Shown: positions 1-5,942 of the stretch, piece after piece | Layout: the number at the start of each line of letters is the position of its first letter | Numbering within the stretch: the stretch's first letter is position 1 | Assembly: GCA_023621895.1 (NCBI GenBank) | Contig: JAMOAF010000280.1 | Location: forward strand, 1 to 5,943 | Origin: Planctomycetota bacterium | GTDB taxonomy: Bacteria; Planctomycetota; Planctomycetia; Pirellulales; Thermoguttaceae | Length of the DNA stretch: 5,943 nt | Direction: 5' to 3' | Made by a program: the position numbers and the translations under genes | Notes under the pieces: model-generated | Told to the model about the DNA's origin: nothing | Databases searched by the model: none | The model's input: the letters and a program-made list of their open reading frames with translations, nothing else

Positions 1-1206
1 GAATACCTCCTCAAGTTCATGCACCTCGCCCGCGAGCTGCTCGGCGTGGACCTCTACCAGCACCCCTGGTGGCGGCAGACGGCCGCGTACCCGCTCTATC
101 TCAGCCTGCCGCGGCAGGCGTGGACGCGGTCCAATTCGATCGTCGATATCGCCGACTGCCCGAGGTCGCACTGGTACGGCCCCGACTATCTGCTCCGCGG
201 CCTTGCGCGCGAGTATCGCGATGGGCACGCCCAGTGGCTGGCCGACCAGGTCGATCGGGCGGATATCGCCGCGCCCGGCGCATCGTGGCTGAATCTCGTG
301 TGGTACGACCCGGCGGTCAATCCCGCTCCGCCCGACGACTTGCCGACGCTCCGCCACTTCGACGACCTGGGGATCGTCAGCGCGCGAACCGACTGGTCGG
401 GCGCCGAATCGCTCGCCGTGTTGAAGTGCGGTCCCTTCCTCGGACACAAAGCGGTCGAGGAGTTTTCCTACGACCCCGGCGGCGGGCACGTGCACCCCGA
501 CGCGAATCATTTCATCCTCTTCGGCGCCGGCGAATGGCTGATCCGCGACGACGGCTATCGCGCCAAGTGGACCGGGCAGCACAACACGCTGCTGGTCGAC
601 GGGCGGGGGCAGTTGGGCGAGGGCAAGCAGTGGTTCGACGGCAGCCGGCCGCTGGCGGTGAAATCGCGGCCGCGAATCCTCCGCGCGGCAAGCACGCCCG
701 CGGTCGACCACATCGTGGGCGAGGCCGCGGCGGCCTATCCGGCGGACCTGGCGATCGAGTCGTACCGGCGGCACCTGCTGTTTCTCAAGCCCGACGTCGT
801 TATCGTGGCTGACGAGATCCGCACGACCTCGCCGCGCGAGCTGGAGTTGAGGTTTCATCCCGAATCGCAAGACTGCCGGCGCGAAGGAGAGGCGTACCTC
901 TGCGCTGGCAAGGCGGCGACGCTCCGCATCGAGCCGTTGACTGCCGAAGCGGTGCAAGTCGAGGCGGCTCCGCTTGAGGTGGAAGGCCGGCAGGGCGAGA
1001 AGGGGCAGACGATGTTCACGGTTCGCCTGGTCCGCAAGGCCCGCGAGTGGCGCAACGCCGTGGCCCTCTCCTGGAGCGGGTCTGAGAATCCGCCCAGGCA
1101 AGTCAAATTCGAAAGTAAAGGCAGCACGGCCGTCTTCACCTGCGGCCGGCGGCTGGTGGCCCTCGACTGGGCCACCGGGCAAGCGGCGGAGACACCAATT
1201 CCTTGA
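1..1206 (+). CDS. Heparinase II/III-family protein, C-terminal part (5' end outside window)
   Basis: Partial gene: the frame is open from base 1, so the Met at base 19 is probably internal and the N-terminal alpha-toroid lies mostly upstream. Counting from that Met, residues 1-100 are helical and Trp/Tyr-rich, as in the end of the toroid of heparinase II/III lyases. Residues 115-395 are beta-rich and match the C-terminal sandwich. The hallmark is at about residues 154-180: GGGHVHPDANHF (H157, H159, D161, H164), then GEWLIRDDGY. QHNTLLVDG follows at 187-195. In this family the H-x-H-x-D stretch contributes metal/structural or catalytic residues. The expected role is beta-elimination of uronic-acid-containing polysaccharides in the periplasm or outside the cell; substrate cannot be read from sequence. 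Any signal peptide would be upstream. The gene converges on the EF-P gene 46 bp away, and I see no strong terminator between them. Family call is confident; activity is inferred. Confidence 0.85.
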   Translation, partial: EYLLKFMHLARELLGVDLYQHPWWRQTAAYPLYLSLPRQAWTRSNSIVDIADCPRSHWYGPDYLLRGLAREYRDGHAQWLADQVDRADIAAPGASWLNLVWYDPAVNPAPPDDLPTLRHFDDLGIVSARTDWSGAESLAVLKCGPFLGHKAVEEFSYDPGGGHVHPDANHFILFGAGEWLIRDDGYRAKWTGQHNTLLVDGRGQLGEGKQWFDGSRPLAVKSRPRILRAASTPAVDHIVGEAAAAYPADLAIESYRRHLLFLKPDVVIVADEIRTTSPRELELRFHPESQDCRREGEAYLCAGKAATLRIEPLTAEAVQVEAAPLEVEGRQGEKGQTMFTVRLVRKAREWRNAVALSWSGSENPPRQVKFESKGSTAVFTCGRRLVALDWATGQAAETPIP

Positions 1207-1252
1207 CCATCCTCTGCGCCTCCGCGTCTCGGCGGTCCGGTTCCCCCTCATC

Positions 1253-1822
1253 TCACTTCCGAACCGCTTCCTTGCCGAGGTACTTGTGCGTTTCCGTGTC
1301 AACTTTGAGATAGTCGCCGCGTTTGATGAACAGCGGCACTTTGACGACCAGGCCGCAGGCCAGTCCCGCGTCTTTCATCACGTTGCTCGCATGAGCGCCG
1401 GATGAAGGCTCCGCCGTATCGACCACCTCGTCCACGAAGTTCGGCGGAAAGACCACCTCGGCGACCGCTCCATCGACGAACCGGATGACCAGCTCGGCCC
1501 CCTCCTTGAGCAACCACTTCCCGTTGCCGATCAGCTCGGCCGGGACGGGCACCTGGTCGAAGGTCTCCGAATCCATGAACAGGTGGTCGGACTTGTCGCG
1601 GTAGAGGTACTGGTGGGCCCGGGACAGTAGTTCCGGCTGAGCGAACTGGTCGGCCTCGTCGAAAGTCCGGTCGACGATGTGCCTGGTTTTCATGTTCCGC
1701 AGCCGGACATGGAGCACCGGCCGCCGCTGGGCCGTCTTCTGGGTGTGGTAGTCCTCCACGAACCAGTGCGACCCGTCGAGCGTGATCACCACGCCTTTCT
1801 TGAAATCCCGTGCCGCAATCAT
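1253..1822 (-). CDS. efp: Elongation factor P family protein (divergent paralogue)
   Basis: A 189-aa protein, the usual EF-P length, with all three domains. The N-terminal KOW-like domain covers residues 1-62 (DFKKGVVITLDG near the start). The central OB domain covers about 64-125 (YLYRDKSDHLFMDSETFDQ, then PPNFV). The C-terminal OB domain covers about 130-189. The EF-P signature K-x-A-x4-G-x2-[LIV]-x-V-P-x2-[LIV]-x2-G is fully met by KDAGLACGLVVKVPLFIKRG. EF-P binds between ribosomal P and E sites and relieves stalling at polyproline. In an ungapped alignment to E. coli EF-P (offset two residues), the position of modified Lys34 is Gln32, followed by Arg33 and Arg34. The usual PGKG loop reads TAQR, so lysine or Arg32-type modification is not obviously possible. 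The start was chosen because GGGGAG lies 7 bases upstream (complement of 1830-1835) and homology begins there; the frame is open to 2014 but without family character. It could be a specialised second EF-P or an EfpL-like factor. Confidence 0.93.
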   Translation of the reverse strand: MIAARDFKKGVVITLDGSHWFVEDYHTQKTAQRRPVLHVRLRNMKTRHIVDRTFDEADQFAQPELLSRAHQYLYRDKSDHLFMDSETFDQVPVPAELIGNGKWLLKEGAELVIRFVDGAVAEVVFPPNFVDEVVDTAEPSSGAHASNVMKDAGLACGLVVKVPLFIKRGDYLKVDTETHKYLGKEAVRK

Positions 1823-1881
1823 AGGCGAACTCCCCAACGTGTTTGTCGTTCTGCCGCCTGAGGCACTTCCAGCCGCCCGTA

Positions 1882-1914
1882 ATTCTATCATCCCTGTTCC
1901 GAAGGGGATAGAAT
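1882..1914. repeat. Inverted repeat with TAGAAT on both strands
   Basis: Eight-base arms ATTCTATC (1882-1889) and GATAGAAT (1907-1914) are perfectly complementary. A further CCC/GGG pairing is possible after a two-base bulge (1892-1894 with 1904-1906), leaving a loop of nine bases. The outer part of each arm reads TAGAAT outward, resembling a -10 hexamer in both directions. It may be an operator or a paired divergent promoter core, or a leader hairpin of the EF-P transcript. There is no run of T, so it is not a typical terminator. Function is inferred only from symmetry and position. Confidence 0.4.
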
Positions 1915-1924
1915 GAGTGCTCCA

Positions 1925-1948
1925 GCGATGCCTGCGCTTCGGCATCGC
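1925..1948. repeat. Perfect 8-bp hairpin
   Basis: Arms GCGATGCC (1925-1932) and GGCATCGC (1941-1948) pair perfectly around the eight-base loop TGCGCTTC. It sits 10 bp from the preceding inverted repeat and upstream of both divergent genes. A terminator is unlikely, since only three T follow on the plus strand and no gene ends here. It may be a dispersed palindromic repeat unit or a regulatory hairpin in a leader transcript. Confidence 0.45.
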
Positions 1949-2058
1949 CTTTCCCGCCGATTCCACAACCGGTTCCAGCATCCGTTGCGCCTGCTCTCCC
2001 CGGGGTGCGGGCATGGACGGGGCGCTGGTCTCGATCGCCCGAAAACGAGGGATTCGCC

Positions 2059-3834
2059 ATGACGACTTGGTTCGACCTGTTCTTGATGAAGCCGCGCCGC
2101 ACTGAACTGCGGGGCGAATTTGCGCCTCGGAGCCGGTGCTTAGAGAAGTTGATCCGGCGCTGCACGATCGGCCTCTTCGCCGCGCTGGCGGCCCTCGGGT
2201 CGGCGGCGCTCTTGCATGGCGCGGAGCCGTGCCCGGAGCGCCTGGTTTGGGTCTTCGGCTGGAACCTCAACCGCGACAGCGACGTGGCGGAGATTTCCGA
2301 GGTTCTGGAGACGGCCTCCCAGCACGGGCTCAACGGCGCGGTGATGTCGCTGGGGCTGGATACGCTCTGCAAGAGGGCGCCCGACTATTTCCGCCGCCTC
2401 GAACAGGTCCAGGCCGCCTGCCATAGCAACAAGCTGGAGCTGATCCCGGCAATCTTTTCCGTCGGCTACGGAGGGGCCGCCTTGGCGCACAACCGTTACC
2501 TGGCCGCAGGGCTGCCGGTCAGGGACGCCCCGTTTCTCGTGGAAGGGGGCACGGCCCGGCTCGTGCCCGACGAGTCGATCGGGCTGGTCAACGGCGGCTT
2601 TGAGGACTTCTCGGGCAACAAGCTCGCCGGGTACCGCTTCCACGACCAGCCCGGCGAAGTCAGCTTCGTCGATTCCCTGGTCAAGCACGAGGGCAGGGCC
2701 TCGCTGCGTTTCGAAAACTTCACCGCCAACAAGGCTGGCCACGGCCGGGTGATGCAGGAGGTCCGGCTCCAGCCGCATCGCTGCTACCGGATCACGCTCT
2801 GGGTCAAGACCGAGGGACTGGAACCGGCCAATGCATTCAAGGTCCAGGTGCTGGCCGGCAACCGGGCGCTGGCGCCCCGCTCGTTCAACTTGGAGCCCAC
2901 CTCCGATTGGCGAAAACTGACGATGGTCTTCAACAGCTTCGATCTCGACTCCGTCCGCCTCTACGCCGGCACGTGGGGCGGCCGGGCCGGGCGGCTCTGG
3001 CTCGATGACTGGTCGCTGGAGGAAATCGGTCCGCTCAACGTCCTCCGCCGGCCGGGAACGCCGGTCGTCGTCCGCAGCGGGGATGGCGCGGTGACCTACG
3101 CCGAGGGGAGCGATTTCGCCCCGCTTGAAGACCCCCAGTACAGCCCCTACCGCGTCGACCGCCCGGCCCCCTTGCTGCAAATCCTGCCGGGCGGGCGAAT
3201 CCGCGACGGCCAGCGGCTGAACGTGAGCTGGTATCACTCGCTGGCGATCAACGATGGGCAGGTGACGGTTTGCATGGCCGAGCCGGAACTCTACGAGATT
3301 TTCGACCACGAAGCCGCCCTATTGGCCGAGCGACTCCGCCCGCGGCGGGTCTTTCTCAACATGGACGAAATCCGCATGGGGGGCACTTGCCAGGCCTGCC
3401 GCGGCCGCAACATGGGCGAGCTTCTCGGTGAGTGCGTCACCCGGCAGACCGAGATTCTCCGCCGCCACATGCCGGGCGCGGAAATCTACATCTGGTCTGA
3501 CATGCTCGACCCGGGCCACAACGCCCACGGCGACTACTACCTGGTCAACGGCGACTTCACCGGCGTCTGGGATCACGTGCCGAAAGACCTCGTGATGGCC
3601 GTTTGGGGAGGTGCGCCGCGAGAGGAGAGCCTGCGGTTCTTTTCCGACAAGGGCTTTCGCACCCTGGCCGCCTGCTACTACGACGCCGATGATCTCGACG
3701 ACGTGCGCGCCTGGCTCGGCATCGGCCGGACGATCCCCAAGTTCCAGGGGATGATGTATACGCCGTGGCAAAAGAAGTACGGCCTGCTGGCGGAGTTCGG
3801 CGATCTGCTCGCGGGGCGGGGCGGCCGGCCATAA
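2059..3834 (+). CDS. Secreted glycoside-hydrolase-like protein with inserted carbohydrate-binding-like domain
   Basis: A 591-aa protein from ATG 2059, chosen because CGAGG lies 8 bases upstream; the frame is open from 2005. A hydrophobic stretch at residues 36-52 ending in LHGA|EP looks like a signal peptide. The preceding 35 residues are long for one, so a TTG start at 2149 (IRRC then the hydrophobic core) is an alternative. After the signal, strand LVWVFGWN (62-69) and the following helix/strand units resemble the first half of a TIM barrel. Residues 177-323 (VNGGFEDF... to LWLDDWSLEEI) read as a CBM4/9-like jelly-roll. The barrel then appears to resume: FLNMDEIRMGG (432-442) carries an adjacent Asp436-Glu437 pair after a beta-strand, as in GH20-type enzymes, followed by C444-x2-C447. 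YIWSDML (477-483), AVWGG (514-518) and YTPWQKKYG (567-575) look like later barrel strands. I infer action on an external glycan; no exact family or substrate is assigned. Confidence 0.75.
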   Translation: MTTWFDLFLMKPRRTELRGEFAPRSRCLEKLIRRCTIGLFAALAALGSAALLHGAEPCPERLVWVFGWNLNRDSDVAEISEVLETASQHGLNGAVMSLGLDTLCKRAPDYFRRLEQVQAACHSNKLELIPAIFSVGYGGAALAHNRYLAAGLPVRDAPFLVEGGTARLVPDESIGLVNGGFEDFSGNKLAGYRFHDQPGEVSFVDSLVKHEGRASLRFENFTANKAGHGRVMQEVRLQPHRCYRITLWVKTEGLEPANAFKVQVLAGNRALAPRSFNLEPTSDWRKLTMVFNSFDLDSVRLYAGTWGGRAGRLWLDDWSLEEIGPLNVLRRPGTPVVVRSGDGAVTYAEGSDFAPLEDPQYSPYRVDRPAPLLQILPGGRIRDGQRLNVSWYHSLAINDGQVTVCMAEPELYEIFDHEAALLAERLRPRRVFLNMDEIRMGGTCQACRGRNMGELLGECVTRQTEILRRHMPGAEIYIWSDMLDPGHNAHGDYYLVNGDFTGVWDHVPKDLVMAVWGGAPREESLRFFSDKGFRTLAACYYDADDLDDVRAWLGIGRTIPKFQGMMYTPWQKKYGLLAEFGDLLAGRGGRP

Positions 3835-3840
3835 CCGGCC
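3823..3840 (+). terminator. GC stem-loop over the stop codon, weak terminator candidate
   Basis: GGCCGG (3823-3828) and CCGGCC (3835-3840) form a perfect six-pair stem around the loop CCATAA, which contains the TAA stop of the large secreted-protein gene. No U-tract follows, so intrinsic termination is doubtful. It may be simple GC-rich coincidence. Confidence 0.2.
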
Positions 3841-3929
3841 TGCTTGGCCAGTGCGTTGCCCGGCTCGCGCGGCTGATTCTCGCCAGGACGCAGTTCATTC
3901 CATCTACAGCCGCTCCGGGCGGTGACTCG

Positions 3930-3961
3930 CTCCCTAAATGAGCTTGCGTGATTTTAGGGAG
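3930..3961. repeat. Nine-base-pair stem-loop alternative to the outer palindrome arm
   Basis: CTCCCTAAA (3930-3938) pairs perfectly with TTTAGGGAG (3953-3961) around a 14-base loop. It overlaps the left outer arm of the larger palindrome, so the two pairings exclude each other in RNA. It lies about 95 bases after the stop of the large secreted-protein gene. No U-tract follows, so a terminator role is uncertain. Confidence 0.35.
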
Positions 3962-4109
3962 GAATTCATGAGAGCGTGATAGCCGCGTGGGCTTTCCCCG
4001 CGGCGCGCCTGCGCTGCGGCACAACCCGTACGTAACGAAGCGCGGGGCAAGCCCGCGCGGCTATCTGAATAACAGCCGCATTTTCCGCGAATCACGCAAA
4101 CTCATTTAG
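3934..4109. repeat. Nested palindromic element, possibly a small MITE-like or REP-type unit
   Basis: Outer arms 3934-3953 and 4090-4109 are inverted copies matching at 19 of 20 positions. Inner arms 3978-4002 and 4041-4065 are inverted copies matching at 23 of 25 positions. The spacers between outer and inner arms are both 24 bp (3954-3977 and 4066-4089) although they are not complementary to each other. The central loop is 38 bp. The symmetry suggests one unit of about 176 bp, and I see no ORF inside it. The right outer arm overlaps the last codons and stop of the DinB-like gene, and the left arm carries an inverted copy of that gene end. No clear target-site duplication flanks it. It could be a non-autonomous mobile element, an inverted duplication of the gene end around a REP-like hairpin, or a structured termination zone between convergent genes. 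Confidence 0.6.
3978..4065. terminator. Long inner hairpin between convergent genes, possible bidirectional terminator or REP-like repeat
   Basis: The 25-base arms (3978-4002 and 4041-4065, 23 matches, one further position able to form G-U in one strand) would give a very stable G/C-rich stem with a 38-base loop. The position, between genes converging from both sides, fits transcription blocking or mRNA 3' end protection. Neither side has a clear U-tract. The arm sequence, beginning ATAGCCGCG, has the look of a dispersed intergenic palindrome, but copy number cannot be judged from one window. Confidence 0.4.
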
Positions 4110-4571
4110 CCGCAGCAGCTTGCGCAACAGCCAAATCTCGCCCGAATGGCAGGCCTCGTCGTGCAGTCCATGCACGATCGCATAGCCGCGGGTGCGCCCG
4201 GGGTGGGCGGGCATTGGGCTGGCGAGTCGCTCCGGATCGAGCCGGGCGATTTGAGACCGCAGGCGCGCATGTTGTGACTTCAGCTGCGCCACGACCTTTG
4301 CGAGCGGCGGCCAGCGCTGCGGCGCGACGCGAGCCGGCTCGCTCCGCCAACTGAACATCTCGAACCAGCCGTCCGGAATCTGGGGCTGGCCGCCCAGCGC
4401 CTCCGTCGCCAGCGTTTCGACCAGGACGAAGCTATGCCCGGCGTGCCACAGGATATGGTTGTGGAGACCCGGCGGCGACCAGCGGGCTTCTTCTTCGGAA
4501 ACACCCTCAAGCAGCAGCAGCGTCTTGCCGCGGACTTCGTCGAACAGCACCAGTAGCGATGAATCCGGCAT
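4092..4571 (-). CDS. DinB-like (DinB/YfiT four-helix) domain protein
   Basis: A 159-aa protein, the usual length of single-domain DinB-fold proteins. The LLVLFDEVRGKTLLLLEGVSEEEARWSPP opening matches helix 1 and the loop with Trp-Pro-Pro. NHILWHAGH (residues 38-46, with H43 and H46) is helix 2. VHGLHDEACHSGEIWLLRKL (133-152) is the terminal helix with H134, H137 and H142. One His from helix 2 and two from the last helix form the divalent-metal triad of the family. Members include bacillithiol- or mycothiol-dependent transferases and damage-inducible proteins of unknown role, so the reaction is not assigned. The start is supported by GGGAGG five bases upstream on the minus strand. The last five codons and stop (NEFA then TGA) lie within the right arm of the palindromic element, so the original C-terminus may have been altered. 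It is divergent from the LysE-family gene. Confidence 0.82.
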   Translation of the reverse strand: MPDSSLLVLFDEVRGKTLLLLEGVSEEEARWSPPGLHNHILWHAGHSFVLVETLATEALGGQPQIPDGWFEMFSWRSEPARVAPQRWPPLAKVVAQLKSQHARLRSQIARLDPERLASPMPAHPGRTRGYAIVHGLHDEACHSGEIWLLRKLLRLNEFA

Positions 4572-4783
4572 GGGAACCTCCCTCGGGCTGATCCTGTTTC
4601 CACGCCCGCAGGCACTCGATGTCGAACGTGGACGGCAAGTCCATGTAACAGCGCCCGGAGCATAGCATGGCCGTTCGGGCGAGGCAAACCCGCCGGCTGC
4701 GCGGCCGCGCCCTTGCCACCCGCCGCGTCTGGAGTTGATAATCGTCTTCCAAAAGCACTTAAACGCGAAAGGCGAGAGGCATC
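4572..4783. promoter_or_regulatory. Divergent intergenic region with a weak promoter candidate for the exporter gene
   Basis: This 212-bp gap separates the DinB-like and LysE-family start codons and should hold both promoters. On the plus strand TTGATA (4735-4740) resembles a -35 box; 17 bases later CTTAAA (4758-4763) is only a poor -10 box. AGAGG (4775-4779) is the ribosome-binding site of the exporter gene. On the minus strand GGGAGG just inside 4577-4584 serves the DinB-like gene. I see no gene or strong hairpin here. Confidence 0.3.
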
Positions 4784-5422
4784 TTGGTCGAATTCATTCT
4801 CACGGCGGTCGGTATCTCACTCTCGGGCGTGCTGGCGCCGGGCCCGATCACCGCGGCAACCCTGGCCGCCGGCGTGCGCAGCCGCCACGCCGGCCTGTTG
4901 ATCGCGATCGGGCACATGGCGATCGAGTTGCCTTCGATCGTGCTTCTGGTCATCGGCCTGGGCGCCTACCTCGAATCCCCGCGCCTGCGGGCGGGCATCG
5001 GGCTGGCCGGTGGAGCTTTCCTGCTGCTGATGGGCTTCCAGCTCCTGCTGAGTCTTCGGCAATCGCGACAAGAGACGGCCGGGCACGCCGGCCGGCGCCC
5101 TTTCTGGACCGGCGCGCTGCTGACTGCGACAAGTCCCTACTTCTGGGTCTGGGGGGCCACGGTGGGGTTGACGCTCACCACCCAGGCCATCGAGTTCGGC
5201 CTCTCGGCCCTGGTGCTCTTCGCCCTGATCCACTGGGCCTGCGACCTTGGCTGGCTGGAGGTCCTTTCCCAGGCGGGCTGCAAGGGCTCGCAGGTCTTCG
5301 GCCAGAAGGGCCAGCAGTTTGTCTCCGCGGCGTGCGGTCTGGCACTGCTCGGCTTCGGCGCGAAGTTCCTTTGCGACGCCGGCGCCGGATTCTTGCCGTC
5401 GATCAGCTCCGCCTTGCGGTAA
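4784..5422 (+). CDS. LysE/RhtB-family amino-acid-type exporter
   Basis: A 212-aa inner-membrane protein, the typical LysE/RhtB length, with about six hydrophobic segments near residues 3-19, 36-60, 70-91, 108-132, 137-160 and 178-198. The family hallmark is the APGP motif at residues 18-21 near the end of segment 1, followed by ITAATLAAGVRSRHAG, the typical first cytoplasmic loop. SPYFWVW at 117-123 corresponds to the conserved NP-containing start of segment 4, with Ser in place of Asn. Members export amino acids, homoserine lactones or other small molecules by proton exchange; the substrate cannot be predicted here. The start is TTG at 4784, supported by AGAGG four bases upstream and by the first membrane segment beginning right after it; no ATG is suitably placed. 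The Cys-Lys-Gly-Ser-Gln-Val loop at 166-171 is polar and less typical. It may share control with the divergent DinB-like gene, but this is only positional. Confidence 0.82.
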   Translation: MVEFILTAVGISLSGVLAPGPITAATLAAGVRSRHAGLLIAIGHMAIELPSIVLLVIGLGAYLESPRLRAGIGLAGGAFLLLMGFQLLLSLRQSRQETAGHAGRRPFWTGALLTATSPYFWVWGATVGLTLTTQAIEFGLSALVLFALIHWACDLGWLEVLSQAGCKGSQVFGQKGQQFVSAACGLALLGFGAKFLCDAGAGFLPSISSALR

Positions 5423-5465
5423 TCGTAGGGGGAGGCCGCCGGCCAAGAACGGTCCGTGGACATTC

Positions 5466-5909
5466 GTGGCGCTGTCCAGCGAGACGCCGCTCACGCAGCA
5501 CGAACTGCCGGTCTATCTGGAATCGGCCCAGCGTCCCGAGGTCCGGAGGTGGGTCGTCCTGACGCCGCTGGCAAAGGACGAATATGACATGAAGACGCGG
5601 ATTCTGGATCTCGTCCATCGCGTGATGGCGGCGAAGATCCACGGCCAGGAGCGGTTCGTCCAGATTCGATCCCAAATCGGCGAGTGTTGTCGCCAGATCG
5701 AGCACGAGCAGCGGCCATGCATGCCCTACGGCGAGACGGGATTCTTCGTGATTCTGTCAAACTGCGAGCGGCAGACGGCCGTTCATTTCGGGCAGTCGCT
5801 ATCCGGACGTCTCGTATGGACCTCTCGTCGCACATGTTGTTACCGTATCAGGACTTGCGGTCAATATCCCCTCTCAAGAAAACGGCACATTCGCGGTCTC
5901 TCGCCTTAA
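5466..5909 (+). CDS. Unrecognised protein, probably a gene remnant or wrongly bounded ORF
   Basis: I do not recognise this product. From about 5430 to 5770 the frame shows G/C-rich third positions and protein-like composition: a possible strand (WTFVAL), an acidic/polar stretch, VRRWVVLTPL, then a probable amphipathic helix (MKTRILDLVHRVMAAKI), RFVQIRSQI and GETGFFVIL. After about 5770 codon choice becomes random and the product is Arg/Cys/Ser-rich, as expected of non-coding sequence, up to TAA at 5907-5909. No convincing start exists: GTG 5466 has no ribosome-binding site, while ATG 5589 has AAAGGA 10 bases upstream but would drop coding-looking sequence before it. The frame is also open upstream into the exporter gene. 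The simplest reading is a fragment that has lost its start and perhaps its true 3' end. A genuine short protein starting at 5466 or 5589 remains possible. Confidence 0.35.
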   Translation: MALSSETPLTQHELPVYLESAQRPEVRRWVVLTPLAKDEYDMKTRILDLVHRVMAAKIHGQERFVQIRSQIGECCRQIEHEQRPCMPYGETGFFVILSNCERQTAVHFGQSLSGRLVWTSRRTCCYRIRTCGQYPLSRKRHIRGLSP

Positions 5910-5913
5910 CCGA

Positions 5914-5942
5914 TTGACGGATTTGTGCCAAAGAGTTATCTT
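5914..5942 (+). promoter_or_regulatory. Sigma70-like promoter candidate at the right edge
   Basis: TTGACG (5914-5919, five of six to the -35 consensus) is followed after exactly 17 bases by TATCTT (5937-5942, four of six to the -10 consensus). It lies in locally AT-richer sequence just after the last ORF, and would drive a gene beyond the window. The call is based on sequence match alone. Confidence 0.4.

Larger units (their letters stand above)
1823..2058. promoter_or_regulatory. Divergent intergenic region between EF-P gene and large secreted-protein gene
   Basis: This region of about 236 bp separates two divergently read genes and must carry both 5' leaders if each has its own promoter. 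It contains two short inverted repeats (listed separately) and a ribosome-binding site at each end: CTCCCC at 1830-1835 for the minus-strand gene and CGAGG at 2046-2050 for the plus-strand gene. TAGAAT, five of six matches to a sigma70 -10 box, occurs on both strands: as the complement of 1882-1887 and directly at 1909-1914. No good -35 box lies at the right distance, so promoter assignment is weak. No gene is supported here. Confidence 0.35.

Noticed and set aside
1823..2014. 64-residue N-terminal extension of the EF-P frame
   Set aside because: EF-P homology and a good ribosome-binding site begin at 1822; the extension crosses both hairpins and is not family-like.
1299..2372. Minus-strand ORF of 357 aa overlapping the EF-P gene in another frame
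   Set aside because: The EF-P frame has a complete family signature; this ORF is Arg/Gly-rich, has no recognisable domain and crosses the divergent promoter region.
2140..3309. Long minus-strand ORF of 389 aa opposite the large secreted-protein gene
   Set aside because: It is a high-GC shadow: composition is Gly/Arg/Val/Pro-heavy with no domain, while the plus strand shows a signal peptide and a coherent domain pattern.
4735..5562. Plus-strand 275-aa ORF overlapping the exporter gene
   Set aside because: Arg/Pro/Gly-rich frame shadow; the LysE-family frame has clear membrane segments and the APGP motif.
5640..5700. TTCGATCCC resembling a tRNA T-loop near 5670
   Set aside because: The closing stem does not pair, no acceptor or anticodon arm fits, and the stretch lies in a coding-looking frame.
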